A stretch of 64,000 nt of DNA from PALSA-1335 sp965231025 (lineage in GTDB: Bacteria; Patescibacteriota; Gracilibacteria; UBA1369): positions 124,001 through 188,000 of the forward strand of contig OZ246407.1 of assembly GCA_965231025.1 (NCBI GenBank). Direction: 5' to 3'. The notes under the pieces were generated by a model. It had not been told where the DNA came from, made no database searches, and saw only the letters and a program-made list of their open reading frames with translations. Position numbers and translations under genes: made by a program. Numbering within the stretch: the first letter of the stretch is position 1; each line of letters opens with the position of its first letter. This document shows, piece after piece, positions 6,813 to 15,341 of the stretch.

Positions 6813-9053
6813 CTACAAATGAAAAGCATCCTGAACCCGCTCGGCAACGGTTTTCGGATCAAGGCCGGTATTTTCTATCTTAATGGAATTCTTTTTGCCA
6901 ATTCCGTTTTCATCGCTATTGAAAGTATTATCCTTTTCATACAGTAACATCCGCTCTTCCGACTTTTCCAGGTCGCGCTTTGAAGGTTTCTCATTCAGCC
7001 TGTCCTGTGACTTGTTTCGTTTGAGACGTTCATCGAGTGTCGCGGACAACTCGACAAAATAAACTTTACCCCCGTTTTGCTCAAAAAGCCGCTGGATGGA
7101 CAAGATATAGTTGTTGTCTTCCTCTTTGTTGAGTGCCCAGCAACATGTAAAAATAACACCTTTCAGCCCTCCCTTGATTGATGCCAGGAATATCTGCTTT
7201 CGGAGATCATTGACGAGTCGCGGGAAAATATTATGAGCACGATCGAAAAAGTTTAATGCCAGTTCAACTGACATATGGTTGTGAAAAAGGGTATAACCCG
7301 AGATCGTTGCGAGTTCCCTTCCAACGGTAGTTTTTCCTACGGCTGGCGGCCCGAAAATGATGACAAGATTCGTTCCGCCTTGTGGATGTACAGGGCGGCT
7401 GGCACCCGAGGGGGTTTGATCTGTCACCTGCTTGTGATCAACGAAATATTTCGATCGGTAGACAACGGTGAGAGACCTTTTTCCAAGAGGATTCCCGACA
7501 ACATTCACCAGACCGTTGAGGGTAATTTTATAAAATTTTTCTTCATCGTCGGGTACGTCGGTGGTGCGAAAAACCAGGCGTCGGTTATCCTGATCAAGCC
7601 GAAGGGTTTCAACGGTATAGTTTTGTGAATTGTCGCGTCCTGTCACCTGGACCGAAAATTTGGCCTCATCCAAGAAAACAGATTCGTTAAAGCGGATTTC
7701 AAAAGTATTCGGGCCTGTCATTTCATGATAAAAAATGCGAGGACGCTGATTGTTCATCTCCGCCCCGCAATGATAATCCAGGTCCCTGTCGATCAGGGGA
7801 GCATCAAGGAAAACGACATTGTCCTGAACCTTTGCGAGTCCGGGATATTCGCCCCTTCCGCCTTTCAATGGTTTTTGAAGCAGTTTTGCCCTGAACTGAT
7901 CCGGAAACCTGAGTGTCGAATGAAGATGCTCGAGCAGCACTCCGGACTGTTTGATGAACCTGAAATGGTAACCGCCTTCGCGGAAAAGTTCGGCAGGGAG
8001 CCGATAAGTAAAATCGATCGCGGAAGACTGCTGGATACCCAGAATCTGGTGGACGCTTACGACGGTCGCGTCAGGCGTCTTTTCAAACGCGGGCTGTTCC
8101 GGTGCATGCAGAATCTGTACGTTTTGGGCGGACAGCGGAATATGGATTTTGGCTACGGACTGATACGTTCCGGAGAGCGGATAATTGTAATGACCCGTAT
8201 GTTTCCATTCAATTTTGACCCGCACCAGGGCATCCGACAGTTTTTTTGAAGTGCGATCAAATTCAAAAACGACGTCATGGAAAACGGTCCTGCGGATGTA
8301 GCGGTTGCTCTTAAGACCGAGATAATTGTTTTCAACGATGCCCAGAAAATCTTTGGCGTTTCGTGCCGAAAAATCCTGGGCCAGGCCTTTGCGAAGCAGT
8401 TGAGATTCCAAGCGTTCATCCGTGGAAAACAGCTGGAGATCCTTGGTATCCATCGACTTGCGGGCAAGCGCCCATACTCCCCGCCACTTCCAGAACCTCA
8501 CCAGGCAAGTGCGGATAACGGCGGAAAAAAGGGACTTAATAATATTTTTTCTGCCGATGAGCTCTTCCAGGTTGTGTTTATCGATGTCGGAAACGTTGGT
8601 TGAGAGCTCCATAAAAACAGTGTCGGCATCAAAAGTTTTCGTGCCAACGCGCACGGGTCCAAGAACCTCCATTAATCTTTCAAGAAAATGAAAATTTACC
8701 GCGACCACGCCCGCGGCTTCATGGTGCGGAAAAACTGACTGATAATTCTCAATGACCTGCCGGGCCGAAGCCTGAAAATCACCAAAAAGATTGGAGTCAC
8801 GTAAATACCAGTGTTGGTGATGGAGATATTTCTGCACATCCGGCGGAGCGGGAATAAACTCCTTCGGTTTCAGATCATGGTAATCATGGAGAAAAGACGG
8901 GGAGAAACGAAACCGCCCGAGCGTAATATCGAGCAACTGCGTTAAAAATCCGCCGCTGCCGCGCAGTTCGTAGTTGTTCTGGAACATCACCAGCAGGTGT
9001 TTCTGTTTTGAGCCCAGGAAAAGCCGAAAAATAGTGAAGAAAATCGTCATCAT
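6813..9053 (-). CDS. DUF4012 protein fused to a C-terminal P-loop kinase-like domain
   Basis: 746 residues in three parts. About residues 15-420 resemble DUF4012: LLVMFQNNYELRGSGGFLTQ is the family hallmark, also present in the gene at 15342. About residues 455-545 form a likely SbsA-type Ig-like beta domain (GPNTFEIRFNESVF onwards). About residues 563-746 are a P-loop NTPase with Walker A GPPAVGKTTVGRE and FHNHMSVE, resembling small-molecule kinases of the shikimate-kinase/AAA_33 kind. DUF4012 domains normally follow a membrane anchor, whereas the kinase would need cytoplasmic ATP; only a short hydrophobic stretch (residues 1-13) is present. The start ATG overlaps the stop of the glycosyltransferase at 9050 (ATGA), so they are co-translated. 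The function is unknown. Confidence 0.75.
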   Translation of the reverse strand: MMTIFFTIFRLFLGSKQKHLLVMFQNNYELRGSGGFLTQLLDITLGRFRFSPSFLHDYHDLKPKEFIPAPPDVQKYLHHQHWYLRDSNLFGDFQASARQVIENYQSVFPHHEAAGVVAVNFHFLERLMEVLGPVRVGTKTFDADTVFMELSTNVSDIDKHNLEELIGRKNIIKSLFSAVIRTCLVRFWKWRGVWALARKSMDTKDLQLFSTDERLESQLLRKGLAQDFSARNAKDFLGIVENNYLGLKSNRYIRRTVFHDVVFEFDRTSKKLSDALVRVKIEWKHTGHYNYPLSGTYQSVAKIHIPLSAQNVQILHAPEQPAFEKTPDATVVSVHQILGIQQSSAIDFTYRLPAELFREGGYHFRFIKQSGVLLEHLHSTLRFPDQFRAKLLQKPLKGGRGEYPGLAKVQDNVVFLDAPLIDRDLDYHCGAEMNNQRPRIFYHEMTGPNTFEIRFNESVFLDEAKFSVQVTGRDNSQNYTVETLRLDQDNRRLVFRTTDVPDDEEKFYKITLNGLVNVVGNPLGKRSLTVVYRSKYFVDHKQVTDQTPSGASRPVHPQGGTNLVIIFGPPAVGKTTVGRELATISGYTLFHNHMSVELALNFFDRAHNIFPRLVNDLRKQIFLASIKGGLKGVIFTCCWALNKEEDNNYILSIQRLFEQNGGKVYFVELSATLDERLKRNKSQDRLNEKPSKRDLEKSEERMLLYEKDNTFNSDENGIGKKNSIKIENTGLDPKTVAERVQDAFHL

Positions 9054-10069
9054 GGCGTGCGGGGTTCAATGGCCTTCAGAGCTTCGTGCAGTTTACGTTC
9101 GGCGTAAGCATAATCCAAATGCATGTTCAGGAAAATATGCGTGCGCGGGGGTTTGCAATGCAGTGCTTCGTTGTAATATTGAACCGCCGCTTCATATTTT
9201 TTTTCCTGCAACGACAGATCCCCGAGCAAAATATGCGGCTCAAGGAAATCCGGACATATTTTTATGGCTTGATGATAAGCTTTTTTCATGGCCACATGGT
9301 CTCCTTTCTTCAGATGTATTTTGGCGATCATCATCCAGGCTTTGTACGCCTCGTGAGGATGCCTGGTCTTTAAACGGAGAAATTTCTTGAACCATTTCAG
9401 CGACTCATCGATGTCGCCCGCGTAGAAATGGTCATGCCCCAGATAAAAAAGAATGCGGGGATGGCGGTCGCCTTTTTCGTAGGCATGTTCAAGGATTTCC
9501 ACGTTCCTCCGGAAACTTTCTGAAAACCCCTCTTCGCTTTTATGATGTAGCAGCGGCACGTTGACCCGTACGAATTTTTGCAGGGGTTCAGGTGGAACGT
9601 TCAAATACTCGTGAATGGGAAGAACATAGGTAAGCCTTAAAGCCGTTTTCCAGATTCGTGGAAGAAAAGCCATGTTTCCTTGTCCTTTTCGCACATTTGA
9701 ATACAAATACGGAAGAAATACCCCCAAAGTTTCCTCCGAAAGTTTTCCAAGTTCCGCCAGAAGCCGGTCTTTTGATTCAAGCGTATCATCCGCGTCCACC
9801 ATCATCGTCCATTCAGTTTGTACCTTACCCAGGGCGAAATTCCGCGCTTCGGAAAAATTCTTCGTCCACTCAAAATGGAAAACATCCGCGCCGAACTTCT
9901 TTGCAACATCGACGGTCTTGTCCGTTGAGCCCGTATCAACGACGACAAGTTTTTCAAAAACTCCTTCAAATGAGGAGAGGCAGGCAGGAAGGTTCTTTTC
10001 TTCGTCCTTAACAATAAGACACAGGGTAATTTCCATAACTGGAGCAATATTTTGCGTATTTTTAGCCAC
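9050..10069 (-). CDS. Family 2 glycosyltransferase with C-terminal TPR repeats
   Basis: GT-A fold: MEITLCLIVKDEEKNLPAC, VVVDTGSTDKTVDVAKKFG, and the metal-binding DADDT in WTMMVDADDTLES. Roughly the last 130 residues are tetratricopeptide-like helices (EAYKAWMMIAKIHLKKGDH, EPHILLGDLSLQEKKY, AVQYYNEALHCKP). This GT2-TPR layout is common for protein or surface-polymer glycosyltransferases. The long form starts at a GTG at 10069; the ATG at 10036, directly before ITLCLIV, is the more natural start and gives 328 residues. Neither has a Shine-Dalgarno sequence. The stop overlaps the next gene's ATG, implying a two-gene unit with the DUF4012-kinase protein. Confidence 0.87.
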   Translation of the reverse strand: MAKNTQNIAPVMEITLCLIVKDEEKNLPACLSSFEGVFEKLVVVDTGSTDKTVDVAKKFGADVFHFEWTKNFSEARNFALGKVQTEWTMMVDADDTLESKDRLLAELGKLSEETLGVFLPYLYSNVRKGQGNMAFLPRIWKTALRLTYVLPIHEYLNVPPEPLQKFVRVNVPLLHHKSEEGFSESFRRNVEILEHAYEKGDRHPRILFYLGHDHFYAGDIDESLKWFKKFLRLKTRHPHEAYKAWMMIAKIHLKKGDHVAMKKAYHQAIKICPDFLEPHILLGDLSLQEKKYEAAVQYYNEALHCKPPRTHIFLNMHLDYAYAERKLHEALKAIEPRTP

Positions 10070-10097
10070 ATCTACCTTATCTGATTATACCACTTTT

Positions 10098-10193
10098 ATG
10101 GATGAACGGCAACGTACTCACTTTGTGCCATTACACACTCCATCCGGTATCTCGATTGAAGAACAAGTTGAAAGATATCGAAAAATAGGCTAA
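10098..10193 (+). CDS. Possible 31-residue small protein
   Basis: ATG at 10098, stop at 10191-10193. The peptide begins MDERQRTHFVPLHTPSG and ends in an amphipathic, charged stretch (EEQVERYRKIG). It fits neatly between the divergent glycosyltransferase and the gene at 10226, 32 nt upstream of the latter and on the same strand. There is no Shine-Dalgarno, which is normal here. It is too short to distinguish from chance by eye. Confidence 0.25.
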   Translation: MDERQRTHFVPLHTPSGISIEEQVERYRKIG

Positions 10194-10225
10194 TTTTTCC
10201 CTACATCAAGCCTTTAAGAATTCTT

Positions 10226-11212
10226 ATGAGTTTAGCGATCGTTGTCACCACCAATGAGGGGAACGTCATGGCAGCGGACAGCATGGAAACCTACCGCAAT
10301 GCGGTCGGGGATGTACGGGTGGGTTCAGACACCCGCATGAAACTTTTCCAGCTCAACAAGCACGTTGGGGCGATGGCCTGCGGGATCTCCTTTTTGGAGA
10401 ACAAAAACATCCAGCAGCACATCCACCAGTTCAAGTGCGACTACGATCTGGAATCCATGGATTTACCGGATATCGTCGATAAACTCTACGACTTTTTTTC
10501 CGACATCTACAGCAAATTTTTGACGAACTACGCCGAGGGGCAAAAAAAACGGCTTGAGGACAAAGGATGCAAAGACGTCAAATACCGCTTTGAACTGGAG
10601 TGCGTAATATTTGATTACAAAGACGAAAAAGGCCAGAAGCAGGAACAGAAATATTACCAGTCCATCCTGGAATTTTTAGTGGCCGGCCATGACGTGAACA
10701 AACGCAACATGGTGTACAAAATCACCATCCCCGATCCAAAGGAAAAAAACGGACTTGTGCTCAAATTGGGCCGGGACCAGTCCGGAGCGACCTGGATCGG
10801 GCAGACTGACGTACTCATCCGCATCATCCGCGGCTGGAGCCCGGAAATCAAAAGATTATCGGTTGTCCAGGGATTGCCCGACAATAAAAAAACCGAATTA
10901 CTGCGCATGATCGACGACCAGGAATACGTGATCAACTGGGGAACCATGACCCTTCAGGATGCCGTGGAGTTTTCCGAACTCGCCATCAAGATTACCGAAT
11001 ACATCCAGAAAATTACCGACGGAACCTGGAGCGCACCGGGATCTTCCCCCGGAGTTGGGGGAGCCATCGATATTGCCGTCGTCGTGCCGGAAAAAGGTTT
11101 CCGCTGGGTTCAGAAAAAGAAGATCAAGCTGAACGGAAACGAAGTCGATCTGGAAGGGCTCGAAAACGTGAAAGAGATGTGCAGGGTCGTGCCGAAGAAG
11201 AAAGAGGTATAA
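10226..11212 (+). CDS. Proteasome-fold (Ntn-hydrolase-like) protein with Ser at position 2
   Basis: The first 55 residues align by eye to proteasome/HslV beta subunits: SLAIVVTTNEGNVMAADS mirrors the Thr1 strand and the Asp17 turn, and MKLFQLNKHVGAMACG mirrors the Lys33 strand and following glycine. On that register Ser2 takes the Thr1 position, Asp18 takes Asp17 and Lys39 takes Lys33, so removal of Met1 would expose an N-terminal Ser nucleophile. The protein is 328 residues, longer than a typical beta subunit (about 200-240), with an additional C-terminal region carrying VVVPEKGFRWVQKKK. No partner ATPase is nearby. It could be a protease, an amidase or an inactive relative. The start is fixed by the motif. 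Confidence 0.65.
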   Translation: MSLAIVVTTNEGNVMAADSMETYRNAVGDVRVGSDTRMKLFQLNKHVGAMACGISFLENKNIQQHIHQFKCDYDLESMDLPDIVDKLYDFFSDIYSKFLTNYAEGQKKRLEDKGCKDVKYRFELECVIFDYKDEKGQKQEQKYYQSILEFLVAGHDVNKRNMVYKITIPDPKEKNGLVLKLGRDQSGATWIGQTDVLIRIIRGWSPEIKRLSVVQGLPDNKKTELLRMIDDQEYVINWGTMTLQDAVEFSELAIKITEYIQKITDGTWSAPGSSPGVGGAIDIAVVVPEKGFRWVQKKKIKLNGNEVDLEGLENVKEMCRVVPKKKEV

Positions 11213-11222
11213 GAATTGGTAC

Positions 11223-13151
11223 CTACTCCTTCAGTCCCGCCCCGATAACCACGGCCTTGATGCGCCTGATGCCCGCGGAAACGGCCTCTTCTTTGGTGAT
11301 CTTGAATTTCTTGAGGGAGCCGGTGTTCGGCACGTGAGGGCCTCCGCAGATTTCGTAGGAGAAATCGCCCATGCGGTACACCTTCACCTTTTCGTCGTAA
11401 CGGTCGGGGAAAACGCCGATGGCCCCTTTGCCCTTCGCTTCGTCCACCGTAATGATGTCAAAACTCACCGGCAGGTCGCGCTGGATCTGGGTATTCACGA
11501 TCTCCTCAACCTGTTTCACCTGTTCCGGAGTCATCTTTTCTTTGTGATTGAAGTCGAAACGCAGACGTTCGGCGGTGATGTTGGAACCCTTCTGTTCAAC
11601 ATGGGTTCCGAGGACGTTCCGCAAAGCCTGATTCAGCAAATGGGTGGCGGTATGGAGCATCGTGCATTCCCATGAATGGTCGGCAAGACCACCCGCGAAC
11701 TTCATTTCCGAACCCGCGCGGGATTTTTCCTGATGGGCCTTATGGGCGTCGTCAAAGCGCTTTGTGAAGGCCTTCTCGTCAATTGAGTACCCGAGTTTTC
11801 CAAGCTCCTCCTTGATCATTTCAATCGGGAATCCGTACGTTTCATACACAAAGAACGCCTTGTCGCCGTTTTCAACGGCCAGCTCTTTTTTGCAGTTGTC
11901 GTCGTTCCAGATTTTGCGCATCTCACGCAAACCCTGCTCGATCGTTTTCTGGAATTTGGCTTCCTCCCGTTTGAATTCATCAATGATCTGAGCCTGGCGG
12001 GCCTTAAGTTCCGGATAGACGTCGCCGTAAATATCGATGGCGATCTGTCCCAGGATGTCCGTGAAATTGCCGTGAATGCCGATCATTTTGGCGTGACGGA
12101 TCGCACGGCGTATCAGACGGCGCAGAATGTATCCCTGGTCTTTGTTCGAAGGAGCCACGCCCCATGGATCGCCCATGATAAAAGTAGACGCGCGGATGTG
12201 GTCGGCGATAATTCTTCCCGAGAATATCTGTTCGGCTTCAGTTTCAGCGCTCTTTGGTCCCACGGCCAGTTCCTTGATCTTCTCCTTCAAAGGGAGGAAC
12301 AGTTCGGTTTCATAATGGGAAGGCACGCCCTGCAAAATCGCGGCGACGCGTTCCAGCCCCATGCCCGTGTCAACGTTCTGCTGTTTCAAGGGAACATAGG
12401 AACCGTCGGGCTGCTTGTTGTACTGCATGAACACGTCGTTCCAGATTTCAACATAACGTCCGCATTCGCAGTTCGGATGGCATTTGCCTTTCAGGTCCCC
12501 GGGCTGGTAGCGGTTCTGGGCCTTCTCGGTGGAACCCGGTTTATGTTTGTCCCAGGCTAAATCCGGGCACATATCATAAAACATTTCCGTATCGGGACCG
12601 CAAGGGCCGATATGTCCCGCAGGCCCCCACCAGTTCTTCTTTTTTTCGTAAAAGAAAATGAGTTTCTTGTCGTCGGCCTTCGCGTCCATATACCGTTTGA
12701 ATCCGAGTTTTTCCCAGTGTCCGGCGGCTTCGTCGTCGCGCGGAGCGTCGCTGTCGCCCATAAAACAGGTCACCATCAGACGGTTCGGATCCAGTCCCAG
12801 ACACCCCTCGCTCTGGGGAGCGGTTAAAAATTCATAACTCCATTCGATCGCCTCTTTCTTGAAATAATCCCCGAGCGACCAGTTGCCGAGCATTTCAAAA
12901 AACGTGCAGTGCGTGGCGTCGCCCACCTCGTCAATATCATCGGTACGTAGGCTCTTTTGGGCGTCCACCAGACGTTTGCCCGCGGGATGGACCTCTCCCA
13001 TCAGATAGGGAACCAGCGGATGCATCCCGGCCGTGGTGAACAGTACCGTTGGATCGTTTTCCGGAACCAGCGATGAACTGGGAATTTCCGCATGCTGGTG
13101 TTTCTGGACAAAGAAATCAATGAATCGTCGTCTGAGGTCTTTTGCGAGCAT
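11223..13151 (-). CDS. alaS: Alanyl-tRNA synthetase, short form without the C-terminal DHHA1/C-Ala region
   Basis: Charges tRNA-Ala and edits Ser/Gly mischarging. The class II catalytic core starts LRRRFIDFFVQKHQHAEIP and includes DPTVLFTTAGMHPLVPYL and THCTFFEMLGNWSLGDYFKKEA. The editing domain is present with its metal motifs HTATHLL (HxxxH) and CGGPHVPNTG (CxxxH). The protein stops at 642 residues, right after the editing domain, where ordinary bacterial AlaRS runs to about 870 with the C-Ala oligomerisation/tRNA-elbow domain. The reading frame ends cleanly in GAGLKE, so this looks like a natural short form. It is convergent with the Ntn-hydrolase gene (10 nt apart). Confidence 0.95.
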   Translation of the reverse strand: MLAKDLRRRFIDFFVQKHQHAEIPSSSLVPENDPTVLFTTAGMHPLVPYLMGEVHPAGKRLVDAQKSLRTDDIDEVGDATHCTFFEMLGNWSLGDYFKKEAIEWSYEFLTAPQSEGCLGLDPNRLMVTCFMGDSDAPRDDEAAGHWEKLGFKRYMDAKADDKKLIFFYEKKKNWWGPAGHIGPCGPDTEMFYDMCPDLAWDKHKPGSTEKAQNRYQPGDLKGKCHPNCECGRYVEIWNDVFMQYNKQPDGSYVPLKQQNVDTGMGLERVAAILQGVPSHYETELFLPLKEKIKELAVGPKSAETEAEQIFSGRIIADHIRASTFIMGDPWGVAPSNKDQGYILRRLIRRAIRHAKMIGIHGNFTDILGQIAIDIYGDVYPELKARQAQIIDEFKREEAKFQKTIEQGLREMRKIWNDDNCKKELAVENGDKAFFVYETYGFPIEMIKEELGKLGYSIDEKAFTKRFDDAHKAHQEKSRAGSEMKFAGGLADHSWECTMLHTATHLLNQALRNVLGTHVEQKGSNITAERLRFDFNHKEKMTPEQVKQVEEIVNTQIQRDLPVSFDIITVDEAKGKGAIGVFPDRYDEKVKVYRMGDFSYEICGGPHVPNTGSLKKFKITKEEAVSAGIRRIKAVVIGAGLKE

Positions 13152-13220
13152 ATTTTTTTGATACTGAAAAAATGAGAAAACTTATGAGCTGTTCGGGCCT
13201 GTATTCTAACAGCAATCAGC

Positions 13221-13249
13221 TTGAACTTTCAAGGCTGTTCTGAGATACT
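13221..13249 (+). promoter_or_regulatory. Promoter of the DUF3352-DUF4012 pair
   Basis: -35 TTGAAC (13221-13226), 17-nt spacer, -10 GATACT (13244-13249) preceded by TGA. Transcription would start about 32 nt before the ATG at 13288. Confidence 0.45.
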
Positions 13250-13287
13250 ATTGCTCACTGGAACGACATCTTTTTTCTGAATTACTT

Positions 13288-15333
13288 ATGGGAAAGAAAG
13301 GCAAAAAGAAAACAGTGGCATCAACAAAAAAAATCGAAAAAACACCTGAGCAACTCGAACGGGAAAGACAGGCCAAAGAGGAGAAAAAACTTCTCAAGAA
13401 AATTTTCGGTACCGGAAAAAAGAAGAAGTCCCAGCAAAAAGCCGCCGCCGAGGCAAAAGCTGAAGCAAAAGCCGAGGCAAAAGCCGAGGCGATCGAAAAA
13501 AAAGTGGAGCAGGCCGCGCAGATCAAAGAGATGAAAATGGAAGAGGCGAAACGAGAAGAGACGAAGCGCGAAGAAGTAAAACATGAGGAGAAAAAACACG
13601 AACCGAAACCCCCAAAGGAAAAGAAGCCCCGAAAACCTCTTCTTACCGACGCGCAAAAGCAAAAAGCCAGGGGAGCCCTGCTGGTTCTGATCGGCGTGTT
13701 CATGATCGGATTTGTGGGTTATTTTTTATACACCAGACTGTTCCGCCCGCAATCGCTAGCGCACTTCCTGCCCAAAGAGGGAACGGTCGGTTTTCTGGAA
13801 GTGAACATCGACGGTGAATCCGACCAGGGGAAAAAATTCGCCAAACTTTTTGAAAAATATCCCGTCTATCACGCTTCCAATCTTGTCCAGCTTGCCAGCC
13901 TGATTCTTCCGGTGGATTACAAGAACGAGATTGAACCGTGGATCGGCCGGAAGGTCGGCGTCGTGCTCATGAAACAGACCGGCGATGACGCGAGCGTAAA
14001 ACTGTTGATGTTCGTGGAAAACACAAGTTCCGAAAAAACGCTGAACTTCCTCAAGGGCCGCGCGCTGGCCAACGCCGGGGACGAACTGCTGACGGAAACG
14101 TACAACGGCTACACGGTCTACCGCTACAAGATCAGCCAGAACTACTACTTTGCCTTTGTGAACAACTACCTCGTGCTCGCCGGGAGTGAGGCGCTCATGA
14201 AACAGATCCTCGATGCCCAGGGGAGCGGGGTTGTGAAGCTCCAGGACGATCCGACGTTCCAGAAAGTGAACAATAATCTTCCTCCGTACGGTCTGATGTT
14301 CGGATACGCCAACACCCAGAGCCTGTTCGAAACCATGCTGAAAAATCCTTTGTTCCAGGGGCAGAAATCCCGAGACCTCATCGCGCTTCAGCCCTTCATG
14401 AAAATGTTCGCCGCCCAGGGATTCACCGCAGTGGTAAACGACAGGGACCTTACGGTACAGGTGTTTGAAGCCATTGACCGCAGTCAGCTCCAGGGCGAAA
14501 CCTACCTCACGTACAGTGAAAAATACGAAGGGAAACTCCTCGAACTCGCAAGCGAAAACTCCATCCTGTTCGCCGGAGGTCACGACATGTACAAGGAGAT
14601 CAAGCGCATCGGGGAGATCTTTGGAAACGGCGCGAGCATCGACTCGACCATTTTCAACGGAATCCTGGAAGCCCAGAAGGATAAGTACTTCGGGAAAGAT
14701 ATTTCCCTTGATGCGGACGTCTATCCGTTGCTGAAAAATGAATACCTGGTCACCGTCGAAAATAATTTTGAAACGCCGGTCATTTCCGTTTTCATGAACC
14801 TTTCGGACAAAAACGAGGACATGATCCGTGTGGAAAAACTGGTAAGCGCGTTCATCAAAAAGCGGGCCATTTTCTCACCGCAGATCAGGGAGGTTACGCT
14901 TCCCGACGGCACCAAAGGACAGGAAATAGTTGCCAGCGCCGAGGACATCACCCGCGTTGAGACTCCATATGACGGCCACAATGCCACCATGATTAAACTC
15001 GGAAACCTGCCGTGGAGCATCAGTTACGCGCTGCTGGACAATACCCTGGTCATTTCCACCGGCCCGGCGAATCTGAACGCCATCATTGACCGCAAAACGG
15101 GAAAAATACCAAGTAACCTCCGCGTTTCGGACGGCTTCACCAGGACGGTGCTGCCGGCAATGCGGTCCTCCGACGAAATTTTCAACATCAAACTCGGGGC
15201 ACTCACCCCGATCCTGGGACTGGATCAAAATCCGGCCGTAAAGCCGTACGTTGAAGGCTTCAACAGCATGACCATGGCCAAAAACTTTTTTGATGACGGA
15301 ATTTCGACCCTCTACGTCGTCGACGTTTTATAA
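13288..15333 (+). CDS. DUF3352-like membrane-anchored protein
   Basis: 681 residues. The N-terminal 125 are a Lys/Glu/Ala coiled coil with tandem AEAKAEAKAEAKAEA units. About residues 130-150 (LLVLIGVFMIGFVGYFLYT) form one membrane segment. The rest is predicted outside and matches the DUF3352 pattern: LAHFLPKEGTVGFLEVN start, VGVVLMKQ, KTLNFLKGRAL, NYYFAFVNNYLVLAG, and a later repeat of the same theme (NLPWSISYALLDNTLVIST). The biochemical role of DUF3352 is unknown. The gene ends 8 nt before the DUF4012 gene at 15342, so they form an operon; an envelope-structure role is inferred from this pairing. Confidence 0.8.
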   Translation: MGKKGKKKTVASTKKIEKTPEQLERERQAKEEKKLLKKIFGTGKKKKSQQKAAAEAKAEAKAEAKAEAIEKKVEQAAQIKEMKMEEAKREETKREEVKHEEKKHEPKPPKEKKPRKPLLTDAQKQKARGALLVLIGVFMIGFVGYFLYTRLFRPQSLAHFLPKEGTVGFLEVNIDGESDQGKKFAKLFEKYPVYHASNLVQLASLILPVDYKNEIEPWIGRKVGVVLMKQTGDDASVKLLMFVENTSSEKTLNFLKGRALANAGDELLTETYNGYTVYRYKISQNYYFAFVNNYLVLAGSEALMKQILDAQGSGVVKLQDDPTFQKVNNNLPPYGLMFGYANTQSLFETMLKNPLFQGQKSRDLIALQPFMKMFAAQGFTAVVNDRDLTVQVFEAIDRSQLQGETYLTYSEKYEGKLLELASENSILFAGGHDMYKEIKRIGEIFGNGASIDSTIFNGILEAQKDKYFGKDISLDADVYPLLKNEYLVTVENNFETPVISVFMNLSDKNEDMIRVEKLVSAFIKKRAIFSPQIREVTLPDGTKGQEIVASAEDITRVETPYDGHNATMIKLGNLPWSISYALLDNTLVISTGPANLNAIIDRKTGKIPSNLRVSDGFTRTVLPAMRSSDEIFNIKLGALTPILGLDQNPAVKPYVEGFNSMTMAKNFFDDGISTLYVVDVL

Positions 15334-15341
15334 AAAGAGGT

